Shown: positions 5,752 to 7,759 of the stretch, in pieces | Position numbering within the stretch: position 1 is the first letter of the stretch | How the letters are laid out: every line of letters begins with the position of its first letter | Origin: an uncultured Dorea sp. | GTDB lineage: Bacteria; Bacillota; Clostridia; Lachnospirales; Lachnospiraceae | Direction: 5' to 3' | Assembly: GCA_910584095.1 (NCBI GenBank) | Contig: CAJTYU010000053.1 | Location: 1-7,759 of the forward strand | Length of the DNA stretch: 7,759 nt | Notes under the pieces: model-generated | What the model saw: the letters and a program-made list of their open reading frames with translations, nothing else | Told to the model about the DNA's origin: nothing | The model's database searches: none | Translations under genes and position numbers: made by a program

Positions 5752-6390
5752 ATGAGAAAAAAAGAACGTGCGTTAGCGATCATTCAGCGCTTGAAGAAAG
5801 AATATCCGGATGCAGGCTGTACGCTGGATTATGATCATGCGTGGAAGCTTCTTGTCAGCGTCCGTCTGGCGGCTCAGTGTACAGATGCCAGAGTGAACGT
5901 TGTGGTAGAGGATTTGTATGCAGAATATCCGGATGTGGACGCCCTTGCAGAAGCTTCGCCGGAGGAGATTGAAGCGATTGTGAAGCCTTGCGGGCTGGGA
6001 AAAAGCAAGGCAAGGGATATCAGCGCCTGTATGAAGATTTTAAGAGATGAATACGGCGGTAAGGTGCCGGAGGACTTTGATAAACTATTGAAGCTTCCCG
6101 GAGTAGGAAGAAAGAGCGCTAATTTGATTATGGGGGATGTGTTCGGAAAGCCCGCCATTGTTACGGATACCCACTGTATCCGCCTGACCAACCGTATGGG
6201 GCTGGTGGACGGTATTAAGGAGCCGAAAAAGGTGGAGATGGCATTGTGGAAGATTATCCCGCCGGAGGAAGGAAGCGATTTCTGCCACCGGCTGGTATAT
6301 CACGGCAGGGAGGTTTGTACAGCCAGAACAAAACCTTTCTGTGATAAGTGCTGCCTTGCAGATGTATGTAAGAAAGTGGGCGTTAAGTAA
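5752..6390 (+). CDS. nth: Endonuclease III, DNA glycosylase/AP lyase
   Basis: This base-excision repair enzyme removes oxidised pyrimidines and cleaves abasic sites. From ATG 5752 it is 212 aa, matching E. coli Nth (211). The helix-hairpin-helix is LPGVGRKSAN (115-124), with catalytic Lys121 (E. coli K120). TDTHCIR follows with catalytic Asp139 (E. coli D138). The C-terminal iron-sulfur cysteines are 189, 197, 200 and 206, spaced C-X7-C-X2-C-X5-C; the usual first spacing is X6. A TTG at 5692 would add 20 residues, but they do not resemble the family. The ribosome site for 5752 is weak (AGAGAG about 8 nt upstream), suggesting modest expression. It lies 90 bp after the formyltransferase with no clear terminator between, so readthrough from the purine operon is possible. 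Confidence 0.93.
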   Translation: MRKKERALAIIQRLKKEYPDAGCTLDYDHAWKLLVSVRLAAQCTDARVNVVVEDLYAEYPDVDALAEASPEEIEAIVKPCGLGKSKARDISACMKILRDEYGGKVPEDFDKLLKLPGVGRKSANLIMGDVFGKPAIVTDTHCIRLTNRMGLVDGIKEPKKVEMALWKIIPPEEGSDFCHRLVYHGREVCTARTKPFCDKCCLADVCKKVGVK

Positions 6391-6434
6391 TAAGAGAAGG
6401 ATACAAGGGACGTACCACAGCGCGGCAAGTAACC

Positions 6435-6462
6435 ATGACAGGCGGACAAATCAGATTATTGT
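6435..6462 (+). promoter_or_regulatory. Possible weak promoter of the Nif11-like/glpP pair
   Basis: ATGACA (6435-6440) matches TTGACA at five of six positions. It is followed at 16 bp by TATTGT (6457-6462), four of six matches to TATAAT. This is the best candidate in the 104-bp gap after nth, but it is not strong. No terminator is visible in the gap. Confidence 0.3.
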
Positions 6463-6494
6463 GTATTTAGTGATAGTGATGGAGAGGGTATAAG

Positions 6495-6785
6495 ATGGCG
6501 GATATCGTAGGAATACTGGATGAGCTTCAGCAGAAAACAAGAAAAAATCCTGAATGGAAGGAAGCGTTTTTTCAGTCCAGAGACGCAGAGGATCCTCTGT
6601 CGGATTTCTGCAGGCTGTGCCGGGAATTTGGCTATGAGATTTACGAGATGGATATGGTCAATGCCGGAGAAGATTTCTATGCGTCTATGCGCAGAAGCAC
6701 AAACGGCGGCGGAGAAAATTCGCCTAAGCTTGCAGGTGAAGATGATTTTTATGAATTATTCTTTGCTGGATTGGAGAAAGATTAG
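6495..6785 (+). CDS. Small Nif11-like protein of unknown function
   Basis: This is a 96-aa protein whose function I cannot name. Residues 4-58 resemble the Nif11-like fold: a helix with LDELQQKTRKNPEWKEAF, an acidic turn, and then DFCRLCREFGYEIYEMDM, recalling the 'A-x-E-x-G-Y-x-I' pattern. The second half is different. It has the polar, glycine-rich linker RRSTNGGGENSP (66-77) and an acidic tail GEDDFYELF (81-89). Nif11 domains serve as leader peptides of some ribosomally made peptides, but the C-terminal part here lacks Cys and no modification or export genes adjoin, so that role is unlikely. The start is ATG 6495 with GGAGAGG (6481-6487) 7 nt upstream. Its stop is one base before the glpP start, implying coupled translation. 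Codon use looks like that of its neighbours. Confidence 0.75.
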   Translation: MADIVGILDELQQKTRKNPEWKEAFFQSRDAEDPLSDFCRLCREFGYEIYEMDMVNAGEDFYASMRRSTNGGGENSPKLAGEDDFYELFFAGLEKD

Positions 6786-6786
6786 C

Positions 6787-7353
6787 ATGAAGAACGCATT
6801 TCGTGAAATAGTAGAAGACTGTCCGGTGATCGCTACGGTTAAGGATATACAGAGTATGGAGAAGAGCTTTGAATCAGACAGCCAGATTATCTTTATTTTA
6901 TTTGGCGATATTTGCAGCATTGCCTCAATTGTAGATAGGGTAAAAAGGCAGGGGAGAACAGCCATGGTCCATCTGGATCTGGTATCAGGGTTCGACGGCA
7001 GAGAAATTGCGGTGGATTATATTAAGAACATGACTAGGGCGGATGGGATCATATCTACTAAGACAACTCAGATAAACCGGGCAAAGGAACTTGGGCTGTA
7101 TGCGGTTCACCGTTTTTTTGTGCTGGATTCCCGTTCCTTGGAAAATATCCGTAAGCAGAGCGCGGCAACAAAGCCAGACTGCATCGAGATACTTCCGGGA
7201 ATTATGCCGAAGATTATTACGAGGGTTACGAAAGCCCAGAGGATACCGGTGATTGCCGGTGGAATGATTGACGATAAAGAGGATGTGATGCTGGCGTTAA
7301 AAGCAGGCGCAACCGCTATATCGACAACGAAGCAGGAGCTTTGGTTTATTTGA
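6787..7353 (+). CDS. glpP: Glycerol-3-phosphate responsive antiterminator (GlpP)
   Basis: This 188-aa protein is close in length to B. subtilis GlpP (about 192). GlpP binds glycerol-3-phosphate and the leader RNA of glycerol genes, allowing transcription past a terminator. It has a TIM-barrel-like fold. Visible family blocks are MVHLDLVSG (60-68), ADGIISTK (85-92), VHRFFVLDS (107-115), PDCIEILPGIMP (130-141), PVIAGGMI (154-161) and AGATAISTT with LW near the end (173-186). The start is ATG 6787 with GGAG (6773-6776) 10 nt upstream, within the end of the Nif11-like gene. The same frame is open back to 6520, but that part overlaps the upstream gene and does not look like GlpP. No glpF, glpK or glpD is in the window, so its targets lie elsewhere. 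No terminator follows; a tRNA promoter begins 42 bp downstream. Confidence 0.92.
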   Translation: MKNAFREIVEDCPVIATVKDIQSMEKSFESDSQIIFILFGDICSIASIVDRVKRQGRTAMVHLDLVSGFDGREIAVDYIKNMTRADGIISTKTTQINRAKELGLYAVHRFFVLDSRSLENIRKQSAATKPDCIEILPGIMPKIITRVTKAQRIPVIAGGMIDDKEDVMLALKAGATAISTTKQELWFI

Positions 7354-7395
7354 TTCAAAAAATCTCTTCTAAATTTAAAAAAATTAAAAAAGCCA

Positions 7396-7424
7396 TTGAC
7401 AAAAGCGGGTCCGGAGAATATAAT
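7396..7424 (+). promoter_or_regulatory. Consensus promoter of tRNA-Ser
   Basis: TTGACA (7396-7401) and TATAAT (7419-7424) are both perfect consensus hexamers, separated by 17 bp. An A-rich tract at about 7357-7392 upstream could be an UP element. Transcription should start near 7431, about 23 nt before the tRNA. Confidence 0.9.
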
Positions 7425-7453
7425 AATTCACGGTCTCGCTTTTAAAGCGATAT

Positions 7454-7542
7454 GGAGAAATACCCAAGAGGCTGAAGGGGCTCCCCTGGAAAGGGAGTAG
7501 GTCGTTAATAGCGGCGCGAGGGTTCAAATCCCTCTTTCTCCG
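7454..7542 (+). tRNA. tRNA-Ser (anticodon GGA)
   Basis: This is an 89-nt class II tRNA. The acceptor stem is GGAGAAA (7454-7460) with TTTCTCC (7535-7541), and the discriminator is G7542. The anticodon stem CTCCC/GGGAG (7481-7485, 7493-7497) encloses loop CTGGAAA, with anticodon GGA at 7488-7490, reading UCC and UCU. The long variable arm GTCGTT/AGCGGC (7501-7506, 7510-7515) is typical of serine tRNAs. The T arm is GAGGG-TTCAAAT-CCCTC (7518-7534). The terminal CCA is not encoded, so it must be added by nucleotidyltransferase. Confidence 0.97.
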
Positions 7543-7575
7543 TTTAAACATATAGTAAAGACGAAAGCAGTAATA

Positions 7576-7588
7576 TGCAATTTTTGCA
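7576..7588 (+). other. Small hairpin after tRNA-Ser, not a clear terminator
   Basis: TGCAA (7576-7580) and TTGCA (7584-7588) form a 5-bp stem with a TTT loop. It lacks a following T tract and is too weak for a normal terminator. It is the only fold I can find between the tRNA and the next promoter. Confidence 0.3.
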
Positions 7589-7604
7589 GGAATTTAGAGG
7601 ATTG

Positions 7605-7665
7605 AAAAAATACAAAAAAAAGTTTAAAAAAGTTCTTGACAAGATTCGCCTAAAAGTGCTATTAT
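7605..7665 (+). promoter_or_regulatory. Strong rRNA-operon-type promoter with A-rich UP element
   Basis: TTGACA (7636-7641) and TATTAT (7660-7665) are 18 bp apart. They are preceded by a very A-rich tract (7605-7630), typical of UP elements at stable RNA promoters. Transcription should start at or near A7671/G7672. The leader beyond it resembles ribosomal RNA leaders, so the promoter probably drives a 16S-23S-5S operon to the right. Confidence 0.75.
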
Positions 7666-7671
7666 GTTTAA

Positions 7672-7759
7672 GCCGACTTGATGAAGCAAGTAAACGGCAG
7701 AGAAAAAGAACCTTGATAACTGAACAATAGACAACGACCCTGAAGATTCTTATAAGAGA
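7672..7759 (+). other. Probable rRNA operon leader, upstream of 16S (runs off window)
   Basis: A leader hairpin forms from GCCG-ACTTG (7672-7680) and CAAGT-AAA-CGGC (7687-7698). Then comes GAACCTTGATAACTGAACAA (7709-7728), close to the CTTTGAAAACTGAAC-type segment that precedes 16S genes in Firmicutes and is linked to the boxA antitermination region. The 16S gene itself is not in the window, so the assignment rests on this leader and the promoter. Confidence 0.65.

Noticed and set aside
6495..6785. A RiPP precursor reading of the Nif11-like gene.
   Set aside because: There are no Cys residues in the C-terminal half, and no modification enzyme, protease or transporter lies adjacent. The acidic tail does not look like a core peptide.
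6520..6786. Open frame of 89 codons in frame with and upstream of glpP, overlapping the Nif11-like gene.
   Set aside because: Its translation shows no GlpP similarity and no ribosome site, and the GlpP family length fits ATG 6787. The overlapping small gene has a good ribosome site and a protein-like composition.

Overview
The window looks like chromosomal DNA of a low-to-moderate GC Firmicute in class Clostridia, most likely Lachnospiraceae. This is an inference from four things: strong AAGGAGG-type ribosome sites, near-consensus TTGACA/TATAAT promoters on A/T-rich upstream tracts, a purine pathway that uses a separate PurO-type IMP cyclohydrolase, and the general protein style. All convincing genes lie on the + strand, and none of the minus-strand reading frames is credible.

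Layout. (1) 1-32 is the end of an intrinsic terminator for a gene left of the window. (2) 220-1221 is a two-gene regulatory cassette. A MerR-type regulator with an unusual C-terminal pair of membrane helices overlaps a YbjQ/UPF0145 protein, and both are driven by a promoter with the 19-bp spacer and dyad of MerR-activated promoters, very close to the CueR (copper) operator pattern. (3) 1367-2632 is a two-gene operon of a GreA-type transcript cleavage factor paralogue and a shortened acetylglutamate-kinase-like protein that has lost the usual catalytic residues. (4) 2639-2735 holds a good promoter followed almost at once by an intrinsic terminator, and then a YitT-family membrane protein with a DUF2179 domain (2769-3653). 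(5) 3675-5661 is a purine operon: PurO-type IMP cyclohydrolase followed by a monofunctional AICAR formyltransferase, which together replace bifunctional PurH. (6) 5752-6390 is endonuclease III (nth). (7) 6495-7353 is a small Nif11-like protein of unknown function, followed one base later by a GlpP-type glycerol-3-phosphate responsive antiterminator. (8) 7396-7759 carries a consensus promoter, tRNA-Ser(GGA), and then a strong promoter and leader typical of a ribosomal RNA operon whose 16S gene would begin beyond the right edge.

How the genes work together. Only the purine pair has a certain joint function: the last two steps of IMP synthesis (AICAR to FAICAR to IMP). The merR/ybjQ cassette is probably an autoregulated, possibly metal- or envelope-responsive unit. 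The greA-like/kinase-like pair and the Nif11-like/glpP pair are linked by spacing, but their joint roles are unknown. I see no mobile element, CRISPR array, prophage or toxin system. The most noteworthy items are the membrane-tethered MerR with a CueR-like operator and the acetylglutamate-kinase pseudoenzyme next to a GreA paralogue.
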